A stretch of DNA of 64,000 nt from Leuctra nigra (Eukaryota > Arthropoda > Insecta > Plecoptera > Leuctridae): positions 17,602,309-17,666,308 of the forward strand of contig OW203766.1 in assembly GCA_934045905.1 (NCBI GenBank). The letters are read 5' to 3'. The position numbers were made by a program, and so were the translations under genes. The notes under the pieces are model-generated. The model saw nothing but the letters and a program-made list of their open reading frames with translations. It searched no databases and was not told the origin of the DNA. This document shows, piece by piece, positions 34,201 to 49,600 of this stretch. How positions within the stretch are numbered: the stretch's first letter is position 1; the number at the start of each line of letters is the position of its first letter.

Positions 34201-37200
34201 GAATCAGGCCTTCATATGAATTCTGATTTTCATATGAATATGAATATGAATTCTACTGTTTTAACGAAAAGTTGAGAATCACAAAACTAAACACATTCTG
34301 TAATCAAAAACTAATCTATGCAATCTTGAAATACCAGATTTTCACAATAATATTTTATTAAATTTTCTTTCGGTTTGCAGAATATTCTGCGAACGGTTTC
34401 GTAAGATTCCGCTCATTTGAAAAGGAATTCGGCAAACATTTTTCCCCGCACGAGATTCTTCAACCTATCCTCAATATCCTCAAAGCAACCAATCGAAAAC
34501 GACACATTATTACTTTTCGCCATTTTCGTCTTCCCGAAGCCGCGCCACCGAGGCCGTGTAAGAAACACGCTTTGATCTCCGAGGATGAAACGCAGCCTCA
34601 CGGTCCAGTGAATCTGTTATCAATTAGCTCAGCCTGGTCCTGACGGAGGATGAAATGACAATTGATGCGTCACAAATCTCCTGCACATGACGCTGATGTC
34701 ATTGATGACTGCAACATCGGCGCTTGCGTAGTGATAGGTACACTCGGTAGAACATAAAACGATGTGTGAATAAATTTGAATGACTAGTGGTGATGTTCTT
34801 TGACAATCTATCAATATAATAATTAGGGCTAGGATGTTTAGCACCTTTAAAACGTCCAAAAAGGCAGGCAAATAGTACTTAAAAACTATTAAAAAAGGAC
34901 CACAATATCCCGAAAAAGGACCAATGAAATTATATGTTAGTAATTTTCGTCAACATGTATCAATTGTCAATTGTTTTGATGACCATCCAAAAGGTGGATG
35001 GAAATTTTATGAATTGTGGTATATTCCAAAATTCAGAAAATTGTTGTAACATGCAACAAGCATTTCATATTATTTTCTTTTTTTATAAAAAGGACAAAAG
35101 TACCTTAAAATAGCAAGAAAAGGAAAGGCATTTTCAAAAAAACTAAAAAAGTATATGTCCTAAACATCCTAGTCCTAATCATTATCAATGAAATGAGGGC
35201 TCACCTACTAGAGCTAGATGCCGAGTTAGCATAGATATTTCTGATGGGACGATCAATTATTCGAATGTACTTGTCTTGATCACTGAAAATAAGCGGTTAT
35301 GTTGTATGGTCAGCGTCAAAGAAGCCGGCCAAATCCTCATGTTGGTATATGGGAAACCGGTATAGGAACTATTGGAAGTGGGTGTACCTCAAGAGCGTAT
35401 AAAATGGCTTACAAAGTTGTGCAATGAAAATCAGATATGGGTAGTTACTTAGTGTTCTTGTTATGCTTTTAACTGTCTAATTTATGTGGAGGGATTTTGA
35501 TTTCAAGAAGCACGTAACGGTGCTCGCTCGTCAACGAGTTCCATTGAAATAGGAAATATTATTTTTTCAATACATGCCACTCTTCAAAATATCAATCTTG
35601 ATTTAGAATGGTTTGTATACTAATCAAGTCATTGAGCTCAAGTCTAGAATTACATTTTTATATTATATTTAAATTAAACTTCGTATCTCTGTGATACAAA
35701 CGAATTTTAACTAAAATTCTGAGAGTTGATTGCTATTTTTATTATGTCTTCTTCATTGTAAGATATTCAGTTATTAATCTATTCACATTATTTGTTTTAT
35801 TAAATTATGACTGGAACGAAAGCTTTGAGAAATTTAACGATTAGGGAAACTCAAAAGTTTCAATATAAAAGAGTGTTATTGTAAATTTTGTAACCGTCAT
35901 TTTACTCTCAACACATTGTGAATATGTGCCACAGTTTTCTGGTAAATCTTTAAAATGTAATTAAAAACCTTATAAGTTCTTAAATATATTTTTTTATAAG
36001 AACTTATAAGAGATTAACAAGACCTGCTTTTCTAAAAAAAATTATTGGTGGCATGTACTAATACACTTTCCCAAATATTTTCTAGCGATTAGTGGTTATT
36101 TGATCTCAAATTATATTATTATTATTTATGACGATTTACTCGGTATTTGAACTGCTATTTAGCAACATGGCAGAATTACGATATAAATAATTAACAACAC
36201 TGTTGAACTCCCATGAGGCAACAGCGCAAGTACATCGCCATCTTGAAAATCAAGTACAAAGAGAATGCACTGGGAAGATAATCACGAATATCTTCAAGAA
36301 CGAAACTCTTTGAACATTTTCAATTAGATTCAAACACCTTGTTCGTTGTAAATAGAGCGTTAAAGCAGTTGACAATCATCCCTTGTGGAATTCTCACAGG
36401 GCAGATGTAGCCACTCTTACTGACAACGTAGAATAGAGCAGATTTCTCTCTCTAGAATTTAAAACAAACTAATTGTTTACAACTTCGTTACTCTTAAGTG
36501 CAACTCTGTTGTTAACTACATTCTCTGTAGTCAGACAGAACTAAGTTGGTACTTGTATTACCTCCTAGCCCATTAATTATTTAATGACAGATTGATTACA
36601 TTCTTGTCCTTTTTCTAATACGATGTGATCATATTGGATTATCCTATTTGTTGATTTCACAATTGGTGGCAGCGGCACGGTATCAAATTAAAAAAATTAA
36701 CAATTAAATTATCTTTCAAGAAAGTATTGTATAAACATTGGTCTTAGTTGTTCGTCAAAATTATAATATATTTTTATCGATCTCCGAAACATAAGCAATA
36801 TTACAATTGGTGACAGAAGTGGGACTAAACGAAAAAAAAGTTTTTCGGTGTTATCACTCACAAATCACAATTTTGGTTACATTAATTTTATGCAATATTA
36901 AATTATTTTTATTTTTATTTTTGAATAAAAATACTAACAAAGTAACAAAATGAGGTGATAATGCAATAATTGATATAAATATTATTTATTGAATGAAATA
37001 TTATTTTAATGTGATTTAAATATCTAGCAAGCGATGCTTACAGAGTTTGTGAATCAGATAGACGGTCAAAGATTAGAACTAGCCTAATATCAAAACACAT
37101 CCAATACTTTTCAAACAATCAAACACCATCTCAGTTCTTGAAGACTCCAGGTTTAAATCAAACGAACATCACGTAGACGTCTGTTTGATCTTATGCAGAG

Positions 37201-37638
37201 CTGCCCCCTCTATCGACTACTTCAACTATCTACTTTGACCCTCTGCTAAGCGGTCACAGGACTCCTTAACAACCAGTTTAATTAATAATTAATCACTAGT
37301 GATGGGTTAATAGCAACCACCACGGGACTACACTCTTAAGAGAGCATTACGAGACCACCCTGAGGTGTTTCACTTCAGTCTCTCATCAGCTATGTGAACA
37401 TCCAATCATTGACCGCCCTCGCGGCTCGGAATCAAACTTTTCACTCTCACTCACGAACTATCTTCAACATGTGTCGAGTATAAAGTTCTTCGGAACTCTA
37501 ATTAGTCACCAAAAACATAATTTAATCCACATTCTGAGCGATCATCGAATTAATGTGAGAGTAGTTCGGGAAAATATTTTAGTGGTGAATAATGTCGTAC
37601 TGTTCTGAAACTAAAGCCAATGACGACGGATAATAAGG

Positions 37639-37669
<31 letters not shown>

Positions 37670-40600
37670 AGATGGTAAGGATGGACGGTGGGAAGGAGGC
37701 GGTCGTGGCCTATTAGTAGGGAACCTTCCCAGCATTTGCCACTCGACTGTGGGAAACCACGAAAACCCGCTGTTAGTGAGGAAAACCGTGGGAATCGAAC
37801 CCGGGACATCCGGAGTTTAAGTCTAGAGCGTTACGGCCTGAGCCAACTTGCTCCGTGAAAATGCCGTTTAATAAGAGTGAAACCGATGTTTAAAGGTTAA
37901 ACATTAGCTAAGTACCTATAGGTATGTTAAAATATACAAGAGTTAAATTTAGTTTACAAGTTTTTTCTCTTTCGATCATCCATTCAGTTTTGTTCTTTAA
38001 AAAAATTGTTTTGTGGGAATAACTTTGATTCAAAGAACAATTTATTTAACTAATTTTTCAATTATTTCGTCTAAAATTAAACGGCTTCTAATTCGCTTTC
38101 CACGTAACTTTGTCACCTAACTTTGCAACCCCATTCAGTAAACCAATGTCACATTGTCTCTTGTACAGCAACCCAGTGATTAAAAGCCCTACGCTTCATC
38201 TCGTTTGAGAACAACGCTGGCGCCACCATTGGCGCCACCCTCGATCGCGCGCAATCAACTGTTCACGCCGAGCTTGCCATCGTAATTGGCTAGACTTTGC
38301 TCACACTTTCACCTAATACACAAAAACACAACGAGCAGAACTTAATTATTGAAAGCGAAGGACCAGGTAAAACGTTTCGCATTAGTGAAAGCAAAAGTAA
38401 ACATCGTTGAAAGGTTTTTAAGAAGTCGCAGCAGAACTTTGTGATGGAGTAGAGAAGCACGAAAGAGAAACGAAGCCGTGTTAATGGCGAACAAAATCAT
38501 CGTTAGGTCTTCTTCATCTCTTTGAGATTCTGAATCGATTGCTAATTACAGCGGGGACGATTGTTATAAAGAATGGCATAAAAAGGACCGTGGGCGCCGA
38601 CTTTCGTAAGAACCGAGAGGGGTAAGAAAATTAATTTTGAGACGAATATAATGTGAGTCTTCGGCATATGCGGGTTTGGGGCTCGAACCCCGGAATATGT
38701 TTGAATATCAGCATTATGTGTGGCGCGTGCTGGTGGGATTTGGTCGTGATTTTGTACTTTGCCCTCACTGAACTCTAATCATCATGCTCTAATTCTCCAA
38801 AATACTAGTAGCTAGAATATTTAAACATACATTATCAAAATTTAAAAATATTCCAAATTGAAGGCTTATTTAAACTATGAAAAAGGATTTAAGTGATTTT
38901 CAATAAGATAATAAATCTGTACCTTTGAGGCAGAAGGGCGAATGTATATTTCCATGATGAGGCAAGCGCATAAATCCTTCATCCGATCATGTTTGTAATG
39001 GTGACATGAATCATTGTGTAAGAAAATACTTTAAGGTAAATGTATTTGTCAACATCTTTAAACATCTTTTATACTTATACAGAGCTTTATACATCATTCC
39101 AAAAGTGTGCAACGCAAAATTGAGAAAATGGAGTTCCGCCCTTCTACCTCTGAGGCCTGAGGTACAGAAATATTCTTTCCAGGCTTTTCAAACTCTACAA
39201 ACATTGGATCGGCAATTCAGGGGACATGGGTTCGAATCTCACAGGTGGAAAAATAAAATACTTTTTAATACAATCTTCAATCTTCTCAAATCTTCTAATT
39301 TTTTAAAATCATTTCAATAAGCTCAAGCTATCTGGGCTCAAGCTCACCAGGCTCACCAATATCTTAAAGTCCATGCCAAAAAACCAAAAAGGGAAGCTGA
39401 AAGACTATGCCTCGAGCAACCATGTTGTCGGCACCCACTGAAAACAACGACTTAACGTTCTCGACGCTTTTAGTACTCTAAAAAACACTCACTTCTTGTC
39501 CTTGTGAAAACATTGATTTACATAATGTAAATGTAACAAAATGATACTCTAAGGCCGACTGTCAACTTCTTTATCAAGAGATGGTTTAAATGTTAGAATT
39601 AACGACGCACTCTTCTACAGCAAGTGAATGACAATGAGTCTGCGACGACAAGACGGTTGTTTTGTTCATCCAAAGCTGGCTTATTTCTAATGACGAGGTA
39701 ATTAAAAATTGTTGGGCAATCATGTCTGAGACAGAAGCTCAACAATTGTGTTTGTGTAAAAAGAAAAAAGCTTTTATAGAGAACGCTGTAGAATCCTTTG
39801 TGTGATTCTTTTTAAAAAGCGACTACGTACTTTTTTTTAAACTAAATTCATCAATTGGATGTTGAATAACGCCACAAAGTACTTGTGAATATACACTCGC
39901 CCAATCCACTTTTACTCACTCACTACTTTTTACATTACAGAATCACAAAAAATTCTTCATGAATATAGTTGTTAATTCTCATATCATTCCATAATATACA
40001 TAACACAAATACATTTCTAGGTTTGGCTTACAGATACTATTCATAATTAATTGAATTTTTGCATCGTTACATTATTTTTACATTCATGTAACATTAAAAT
40101 AATTAGAAATATGACCGCAGGAGGATGTAAATGTGAGGTTCGAGTTTCGAGCCCCGTGCGGCCGAATATTTTTCACTTTACAGAGCTTGAAGAATTGTAC
40201 GTGTAGGTCCTTTTTAATTGTTTTAAGAAATGTATGATAAAGAAACAAATTATTGAGCGAGCGTAGCGAGCGTCACCACGGTACTCTTATGGCACTTTCT
40301 CTGTGTGTTTGTTTGTTTGTTTTTTTGTTTGTATTTTTTTTTGTGGTCACAGCCCAGGTCAAACCGCTCAAGCAATCAATCTGAAATTTTGTACACATAC
40401 TAACGTACTCTATGCGGTCCCTGGGATCGTTTTTAAACGGGATCCCGTGATTGGTTCAAATTTTTAAAAAAAATCTTTCGATTGGTTTGTTTTATCAATT
40501 TGAAATTTTGACAAGTCATTACCACTAACATTTTACCGAATCATACAAAGTTTCAGCCAAATCCTCCCATTGGTTAAAATTTAAAAAAATCTTTCATATG

Positions 40601-43600
40601 ATTTTTGAAATTTAAACTAGAACCGTACGACCGATCAACTTAAAACTTTGCATGGTCATTGGGACCAACATTATCTGTATTTTTGACAATTTTCAGACTT
40701 ATCTGTGTTTAAATCCAAAAGTTATTGACATTTTACTGACATTTTGCGTGTTATCTGTCAAATTTCTCGAAATTGTTGATCACGGCTTCTTCGACTCTTT
40801 ATAGTTCCAAGGTAGTTAGAGCAGAAACTTTCAAACGTATGAAACTGATATGACCGTTCAACAGATCGTCTAATATTGTGTAAGTACACACACTTTTATC
40901 ATGAGTGGTCTCAGGTATAATTTTTTAAATATATCCTATGATTTTTGAATTTTAACAAGGAACATTTTAATTATAAAGGTTCAATCGATCAACTTAAAAC
41001 TTTGCATGGCTATTGATACTAATACTTTAGGAATATTTGGAGATTTTTATACCTACAAGTCTGACGAATTTCAAGAATTATTGGATTTTAATGATATTTT
41101 CGATCGACATATTTTCGGTTCGAGGTGTTGCGCGTGTCCGTGCTCGCTCATCAACGCGTTATACAGAGCGTTTTCCTAGTTCTAAAATATATACAATTTC
41201 ACTATCTACATTGTGCATCGAAACTGTACGAAAAAAAATACGAAGACAAGTGAATGTGAGTTTTATCTTATATGACAAAATATGACATCACAAATGTCGG
41301 ATATGTGTTGTAAATATCCTGTCATAAACAGACGTGAAGAACCTCTCTCTCTCCCCTTTCTATCAAGCGTGAAGTAATTTAAACTGTCTCCCTTTTGCGT
41401 GACGTTCTAAATCTAAAGAGCGCGCGAATCTTGGCGAACCACACTCAGTACCGGCTGTGTCTGGACTCGAACTGAGCCGCATCGCGATCAAAGGGTCGCT
41501 ATTCCAATCATCTGTGATGAGATATCACGTGGGCGGACCGGACCGGGAATCGAACCGGGATGAAAAGAACTCGAAGCGATGGGGGACGTTCAATGCTCGT
41601 GGAGGTATGAGGACGACGGAAATGAAGGACGAAGTAAATAATTACTCCACTCCTCGCAGAATTCAATAAAACAGGTCAGCTTATTGTAAATCATATAGGT
41701 TTGCTTGAAATTGGAACATTTGTTCTTCCAGATTAGAAGAAAATTTTTCTCAAACCTACAGTAGAACCAAGTAGAACTCAGAATATCTGTTCGATATTAT
41801 AAAGTAGAACGTCAGTCTGTCTTTCTGTCTGTCTGTATGTTCTTCATACTCCCCCTACACCCTTTGACCGATCTCAACCAAACATTCTATGGACATACAC
41901 ACATTCGTACATATGGAAAATAACCCAGGTCATAGGGTTCTTACCCCCTTCGCCAAACAACCCTTAATTGAAAACAGCACCCCTAAATCCTCCCCACCAG
42001 CACGAGCAACGCCGGGTGGGTCAGCTAGGCAGTAATATATTCTGAAAATACGCAATTTTAAATACTATAAAATTATTTAGATATTACAGGAATTTGTGGG
42101 TTTTCTTTGTAACTGTTTGAGCTTGCATATTAGCTGTAAAAAAGTAACGCATTCCGATACTTTGAAAAATATAAAAATACATTTCAAACATTAGAAAATG
42201 TTATTTTGATACTAACAAACTTTTGTTAAAGTAAACAGAGTTACATGAAAGCATTTATGTAATTTAATGGGGCGTTTCAAATCATGTAAATCATGTAAAT
42301 ATTTCTCTTCGTCTATTCCATATACTTGCAATGACGAGAAACGTGACTGTTTTCCAAGTGGCATCAACTCAATCACACAGCGAGAAGTTCATTACGTCAC
42401 AGAGCGTGAAAAAGTCATCAAAATGTGAAGTTTCAGTCACGATGCAGCGATACGTATCCAATAATACATTACACGTTCTACTTCATCATGTAAATGGAAT
42501 CCGTGCAAATAAAAGCATTTGTTGTAAAAATGTTATCATGACGTGTTTTCTTTTATCTTCCCGTAAATGCCGCTCTTGGCACACTTTCATTATTAACATT
42601 TATTTCACAGTTCCAATTTGCTTCTGTCTCTCGGTATACCTAGCCATTTGCTAGGCTAGGCAACACTAGTGAAAAGTGTTAGTGGAAACTAACACTGCTT
42701 ATGATGTTCGCAATATTATTAAATGTTATATTTTGTGTCATCATTCAAGTTTTTATGTACTACCTATGTTATGTGTATTATTCTATCCCCATAGAAAACA
42801 CTCCGTGTAAAAATACTCAGCCAAGTCTCTAAAGGGGTCCGTTAAGGGGTTGAATACGCAATCCACGCAACGAAGTGGAAGTATATTGAGATCAGTTGGA
42901 CAGTCAGATACAATGTTGATGTCTTGCTAATACTTCAATACTTTCTGTTGATTCACACTCAATGAGCCAAGTTTTTTTTCTAATTTCAAAAATATTTTTT
43001 AAATTAACATTTGACATAAATATTTAAAAAATCAAGTTTTCGCGTTTTCGTTTTCGCTCACACTCCAGTGTAAGAAAGTATTGATGTTATCAATGTCATT
43101 TTGATCAGAAAGGCAGTATTTATAATCTTCGGAAATGAACCACAAATAAGGTAAGGAATCTGGTGGAAATGATAAAATGAAGTAATAACAAAGTAATAAC
43201 GTAAACAACACAACTCACAAGTTATTACACCTTCACTGACATTTAGAATCCGCCATGACACCATGACACCAAACAACGTAAACAAACCAATGCGCGTTAC
43301 TGCGCATGACACTTAAGTGTCATGGTGGTTATAGCTGTTAGAAATTATGTTACCTGTTGCAGGCAAGGTCCATTGATTTAGGTATTTCTAAGCCTTGTGT
43401 ATATGTATTATTGTTTTCTGTGAGAAATAGTAGAAAGTGTGTTTCATTATAGTTAACTGCAGATACAATAGCAGATTTGGAACAATTATGGGTGGACTGT
43501 TTTCGAAAAATGTCGATGACAAAATACCAAGAACAAAAGAAGACAATGAACAAATCGTCAAGTCCGTGTTTGAGATCCTGGAATGTCGTGCTTGTCTGGA

Positions 43601-46600
43601 GTCCTGCCAAGCTCCGATCTTCACGTGCGTGATCGGGCACGTGCTCTGTTCCGACTGCAAGGAGAAGGTGGAGCAATGTCCGGTGTGCGGTGTACCAGGA
43701 ACTCCTTCCACCCGCAACCTCCCCTTGGACACCCTCAGCGACCGAGTCCTCACCGTCCCTTGCAAGTTCCAGCCGAAGGGATGTGGAGTCAAGAGAAGCA
43801 GAGAGGAAGATCTAGAGGTTCATTATCGTAACTGCAGATACAAGTCTTCTTACAAATGCTTGGTGCAGTCTTATTGCGATTTTGTTGGGAGTGGCGACGA
43901 ACTTTATGAACACGCTCAAATTGAACATTCAGGGAATGTTTTGGTTATCCCGAAGAAATGCGGGGTTGTGCTTAATACGTTAAGAAATGAAAGAGTCACA
44001 GTTATCTTCAAGAACGCTGAGGACGAATACTTCTGGATATGTGTCAGATGTATGTTCAGGCCCACGGTGAAGATCGTCGTGTACTCGAAGTACATCGGGC
44101 CCGATGTACAAGCGTCTAAGTTCAGCGTCCACCTGAAGATTGAGTCGAGGGCGACGGCGACGACCATGCAATTCAACAGGTCTCCGCTCACATTGGATGA
44201 AGATGATCTGACCTCACTCTGGATGGCAACATTACTTTCACGATTTCTGTGCAGGACGTAACCAAGATACACATTTTATTATAATTTTATATCAAGCTAC
44301 ATACCTACTTGTTTAAATACTTGCGTACTAAATTTTTTATCCTAAATAAAAATGTCGGTTACTCTCCACAAAATATTTTGTAATTAATTAATATATGTTA
44401 TGTATTATAGTATTATAGTATTTATAGTATAGTTATTATACTTATTATAGTTCCATATTATACCGTCTCAACTTTCTTGTAGTCTCATCAAGATTCATGG
44501 ACAATGGACATCATTATTACATTCATACTAGTAGTAAGGCAAGGTTCGTTTACTCCTATAACATTGGCTAAAGTGAAGCCTAAACAGACCTGATTTTCTA
44601 CTAAATTCGTTTATCATATATAGGCTCTCTAGTTTATCAGATGGCGCAGCTCCATCTATTATCTCCAAAGTGAACTATACTTGCAGTGTATATGCATACG
44701 CAATATAAGTTCATATGTTTACCACCACTCACCAGTAGCTGAAAGCAGAATTAGCGTGTGATAATTTCACTTTTTGAAAAGACTGGGTGTAAATAAACTT
44801 AGAAAATGATACTCTGCTTTCAGATTCAATTTCAGGACATCATAACTTTCGATCCATTGATCCAAATGTATTGAAGTGTTTACACAGTTAAAAGCAATAT
44901 ATTTTGAATACAATTTTAAATTTTCAGATTAAAAATCTGAAATATCGAGAATATCTGAATCTAAGTCTATCTCTCCCATAGTGCGTTTTTTTGCGCCACC
45001 CGATAAACTCGTCATATCCAGGTTTTAAATAATTTAAAACATCAAACCAGCACGCAACTTCTTCTTTTTCACATGTTCACAATAAAAGTGATCAATATCA
45101 AACAGAAAACGATGTGTATGTTCTTTATACTTTGAATACACGTAGCATCAGTTGTATTGTAATTCAACAGAGCTTAACGTCGGTGCAGTCAAAATATTGC
45201 GGTTGAACATCGGAATTTTGAAACGTATTCTTTGCAAGCGAATAAGAGTGAAGAGACATGAAGACAGAAGTAAAAGCTAATTTTACATTCGTGAGGAACG
45301 CATATTTTTACACAGGTTTGCGATGCCTTTATGGCCGAAATTAATTACCAACTATAAGTTAAGGCCGATTATGTAACTTTTTACTTAAATTCAACTATTT
45401 TAGTTATTTTAAAAAACCAAATCTGATTGGCTGTGCCGCCAATTTAATCCAATATTTAGTATATCGAGTACAATCGTTTGTACCTAATTCACAATATGTT
45501 ACAAATATTTATTTTTTGAATGTAGGTTATAACTTAGATCCCTATAAAATACAGTCCGTGTAAAAATCTTAACCACTCTTTCCACTCAATATCTCATTAA
45601 AAAAAATTAGATTTTTAAGAAATTTTAAAAAGATTTTGAAAAATCTTGGCGCATTCTATTTAATAATTTAATCTTGACCAGATGTCAGATTTTTTTTATG
45701 AGATGAGATTTGACTATGGTGAGGATTTTGATGGAGAACATGGTGATGGAGACTTATGACACATTATTATCAGGCAGATGATAATTGTCTCATTCATTTA
45801 TTTACTCGTATCTTAATAATATATCTTATACCTTAAAATAATGTGTCTTATTTTGACCAGGTATAACGCCTAACGAGCCCGAAGATGCACCTACGCTATT
45901 TTCCCGAATACGACGAGCTATTCCAATACTTGCAGTTGCTTATTACATCTACTGCATTCTCATTCTACTCGTCAGCATCTATCAGAAGAGAGATGACGCG
46001 GAAAAAGTTACGATCTATGTGGGCAATTTATGTATTAGAATTTTTGTAATTTTCAAGTTTGGAACTCTGTATAGAAATGAAGAAAGGGCAAGAGAAGCGC
46101 TAATTGAAATGGAAATACTGTTCAACGACCATGTTCCTAGAGATGACATCAAGATTCGCATGGGAATGTGGTTACTGAAGGTGTTAGAGATAATGTCAAT
46201 TGTGTTCTGGATACTAATTGACATTCTTTTGCTGATCCATCTGCCAGAATTTTTTGCTACAAGAAGGTTGTATTCATTGTAAGTTTATACAAATTATTAT
46301 GAAAATATTAAAAATGTACACGAAGTATCAAGGAGAACCACCTTGTTGAGCGTGTGTAGCGAAGGTTACCGCGGTACTCATATGGCACTTTCTCTGTGTT
46401 TTTTGTGTGTAACTGCCCAGGTCAAACCGTTCAACCAATCGATCTGAAATTTTCCACACGTACTTTTTTAATCTCTGATGTCTTTGTGATCGTTTTTAAA
46501 CAGCAGCCTGTGATAGTGGGTGTTATAATCCTAGCTGTGATTAATACATTTATTACCTATGTGATTTTTGAAATTTAAACTAGAACCGATTGACTGATCA

Positions 46601-49600
46601 ACTTAAAACTTTGCATGGTCATTGAGACAAACATTTTAGGCATTTTTGCTAATTTGAAGATTAATCTCTATTTATTTTCAAAAATTATTGTCATGTTAAG
46701 GACATATTATTCTATAATCTTGAAATATTTGAAAAACGTATACTAAATTTTCATCCCCGCCTTCTTGATGCTTCAGTTCCAAGCCCTGTATAGAGCAGCT
46801 GATACGTGCAAACACATCAAAATAATCGGATGCAGTACGAAGGCTCGCTCATCAACGCGTTACACTGAGCGTTTTCCTAGTTAAATAATAAGTTAACGTA
46901 TATTTTATTACAAGTTATATAATTCCAGTCACTATACCACCCCTATTCCCTAACGATATATGTTTCATTCCAGTCACTACCACCCCTACGACATCACGAT
47001 GTCTCCAATGTGTGAAATCACGATAATAACTGAAACGATATTTATTACGTTTGGATTTGGCTACATCATATTAGCAGACTATACTTTCATTGCCATCGTT
47101 GTTCATGGGATTGCTATTTTCACATCATTGAGGTACTTACCAATCATCAGGTTTGCTCCGGTTGGGATGTGTTCCTTTCGAAATAGTTTATCTTAAGACG
47201 GCTTGGTAGTGAGTTTGACCTTGAAGAGTTTTTTAATCGATTTTTATCAATATCTTTTTCCAGTGTAATTGTTAACAAAATAGGGCTATGGACGTGAATT
47301 CAGAACAGTTCAATGAAAATAATTTCATAGTTTGGAATAAGATATTAGTTTTATTGTGTCCAACAGGTGTTTAGAACCCGAAAATTTAGTAAATTTCGGA
47401 TAAGATAGTAAATTTCGGATTCGGATAATTTTAAGATATTAGTTTTATTGTGTCCAACAGGTGTTTAGAACCCGAAAATTTAGTAAATTTCGGGTTCTAA
47501 ACACCTGTTGGACACAATAAAACTAATATCTTATTCCAAACTATGAAATTATTTTCATTGAACTGTTCTGAATTCACGTCCATAGCCCTATTTTGTTAAC
47601 AATTACACTGGAAAAAGATATTGATAAAAATCGATTAAAAAACTCGTCAAGGCCACGCTCACTACCAAGCCCTCTTAAGCCTGATTTACACTGTTCAAGT
47701 TTACTTTCAAGTCCTTGAATTCAACCCTTGAATTCAACCCCTTGAATAGTCTAAACGGATAACTTGAAGCGTTCAACCCTTGAATTCAAGACTTGAACCT
47801 ATTTAGAACATGTCCTATTTTCCTTGAAGACTTGAAAGACTTGAACGACTTGAACCAATCAGAACCCACGCCACAACTCTGGCTCCGCCCCTCTCTCCAG
47901 TATCTTTCAAGATTTTCCCGCCAATTCCAGATTTTAACATATTCTAGCAAATATTAATTAGTTACCGATATGTCATAATCACGAGAGACAACTGTTTCAT
48001 TAAATACACAATATGTGTCTATGTGGCATCCAAAATCTAGCACAATATTAATAACATGTTCTTTGCAAGAAGTTACTATTTTAGGTTATGTTACGACTTG
48101 AAGCTTGAACAGTGTAAATGCCCATTCAAGTGGTTGAATTCAAGGGTTGCGTTCAAGGGCTTGAATTCAAGGACTTGAAAGCAAACTTGAACAGTGTAAA
48201 TGAGGCTTTACAACACTTTTCTATAAAACTAAATTTCCTCAACAGCAAACGCATTGAGAATATTCGTGACATTCCTGGCCCAATGGCAATACAGGACGAC
48301 GATCGAGTGTTTAGTTCGTTGGTAGAAGTCAATGATCTGAGAAAATGTGGAAAAGAAGAACCTCTGTTCTTGGCTGTGCAACGAACACCACCCCCACCAC
48401 AAGGACACCCGAATGCCAAGGTCATTGTGGTTCATGCAAGTCGATTGACAAAGCAACGTGAAGCTATCAACATGGCCATGGATCGTATTTTGGGCAATTG
48501 TATTCAACAACATCAACACATAATCAGGTGAGATGATATTATCTGAAGTTATCTGTACATGTTTTGAAGTTGTATGTCAAGAACAGATTTCAAATTATAT
48601 GTAATTTTTTATGTGTAAATTATTTTTGTTTGATTAATTTTTGTATTATTTTTAATCTTTTATCTATCTAGTGGAGCGGTCGCTCCACCCAGCCAAGTCG
48701 TACTGTACACTCACACTTACTCAACATACCGTAAATGCCTAATAAACTGAGGAGCAGACCAAACACTTTTACTGTAAGCAACAACATGGCATTTTCGGCC
48801 TACTGGATCAATTAAAATTGGAAAATCTCACATTGTTGCAAAAATCTTAATTTCGAGCTATGGCCCACCCCACACCATATACCAAATTTGAGAACAACAG
48901 TTTATGCCGTTTGCGAGCTAGAGGGCCGTGAAAACAGTGAAATTACACCCCTTTAAAAGTTATCTGATTATTATTCTCCTGGTCAGGAAACGTTGATATC
49001 ACCGCCACAGCCTAAGCGGCAAAACCGATCGCTCTGAAATTTTTACCACATGTGCACTTTTGGCGCCTGAGGTGCTTTTTTATAAAACCAACCGGAAGCC
49101 GCCATTTTGAAACCGGAAGTGCCGTCATATCTCAAAAACGGATGGCCCGATCAGGACGAAATTAGCGCCAAACGATTCGGATGGTCATCTATATAAAATA
49201 ACAATAGTCGAAATAGACCCGTACTATTATCGAAACCGGAAATTACGTCATAAAAATGCCAAATCTGACTAAAATCATCTCTTATAACAATATCTACATA
49301 TTCAGAAGGCTTATAATGTTTCAAAACATTTATAGATACAAATTTTAGGTGGCTGTGATGTCAACCGCCATTTTGAAAACCGGAAGAGATGCCATAACTC
49401 GAGAACCACTGGACCGATTGGAACGATACTTTCGCTATACTTCATAGCATATTATTATCAGCATAAACATAGTAACAAGCGCAACTTTTCTTAAAAACCA
49501 GATCACAAAGGCGTATTTTTTAAAGGAATTTAAGTCTTGGTGCCCCAATAGATATATGTTACAAGTTGCAAGAATAAACTGAAAAAGGAGTGATATCCCC

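Noticed and set aside
41455..41580. tRNA gene on the minus strand
   Set aside because: A B-box-like GGTTCGATTCCCGGTC is present, but no matching A box or cloverleaf could be drawn around it.
42331..42654. 107-codon plus-strand frame
   Set aside because: Codon use and composition look random, with no edges or family signature.
43350..44272. Minus-strand frames opposite the SIAH-like gene
   Set aside because: The plus strand carries the complete RING and zinc-finger pattern; the opposite frames are shadows.
48118..48245. Start codon at 48118 for the odorant-receptor exon 4 frame
   Set aside because: That part is the right end of a TIR element; a good acceptor at 48245 with matching phase marks the real exon start.
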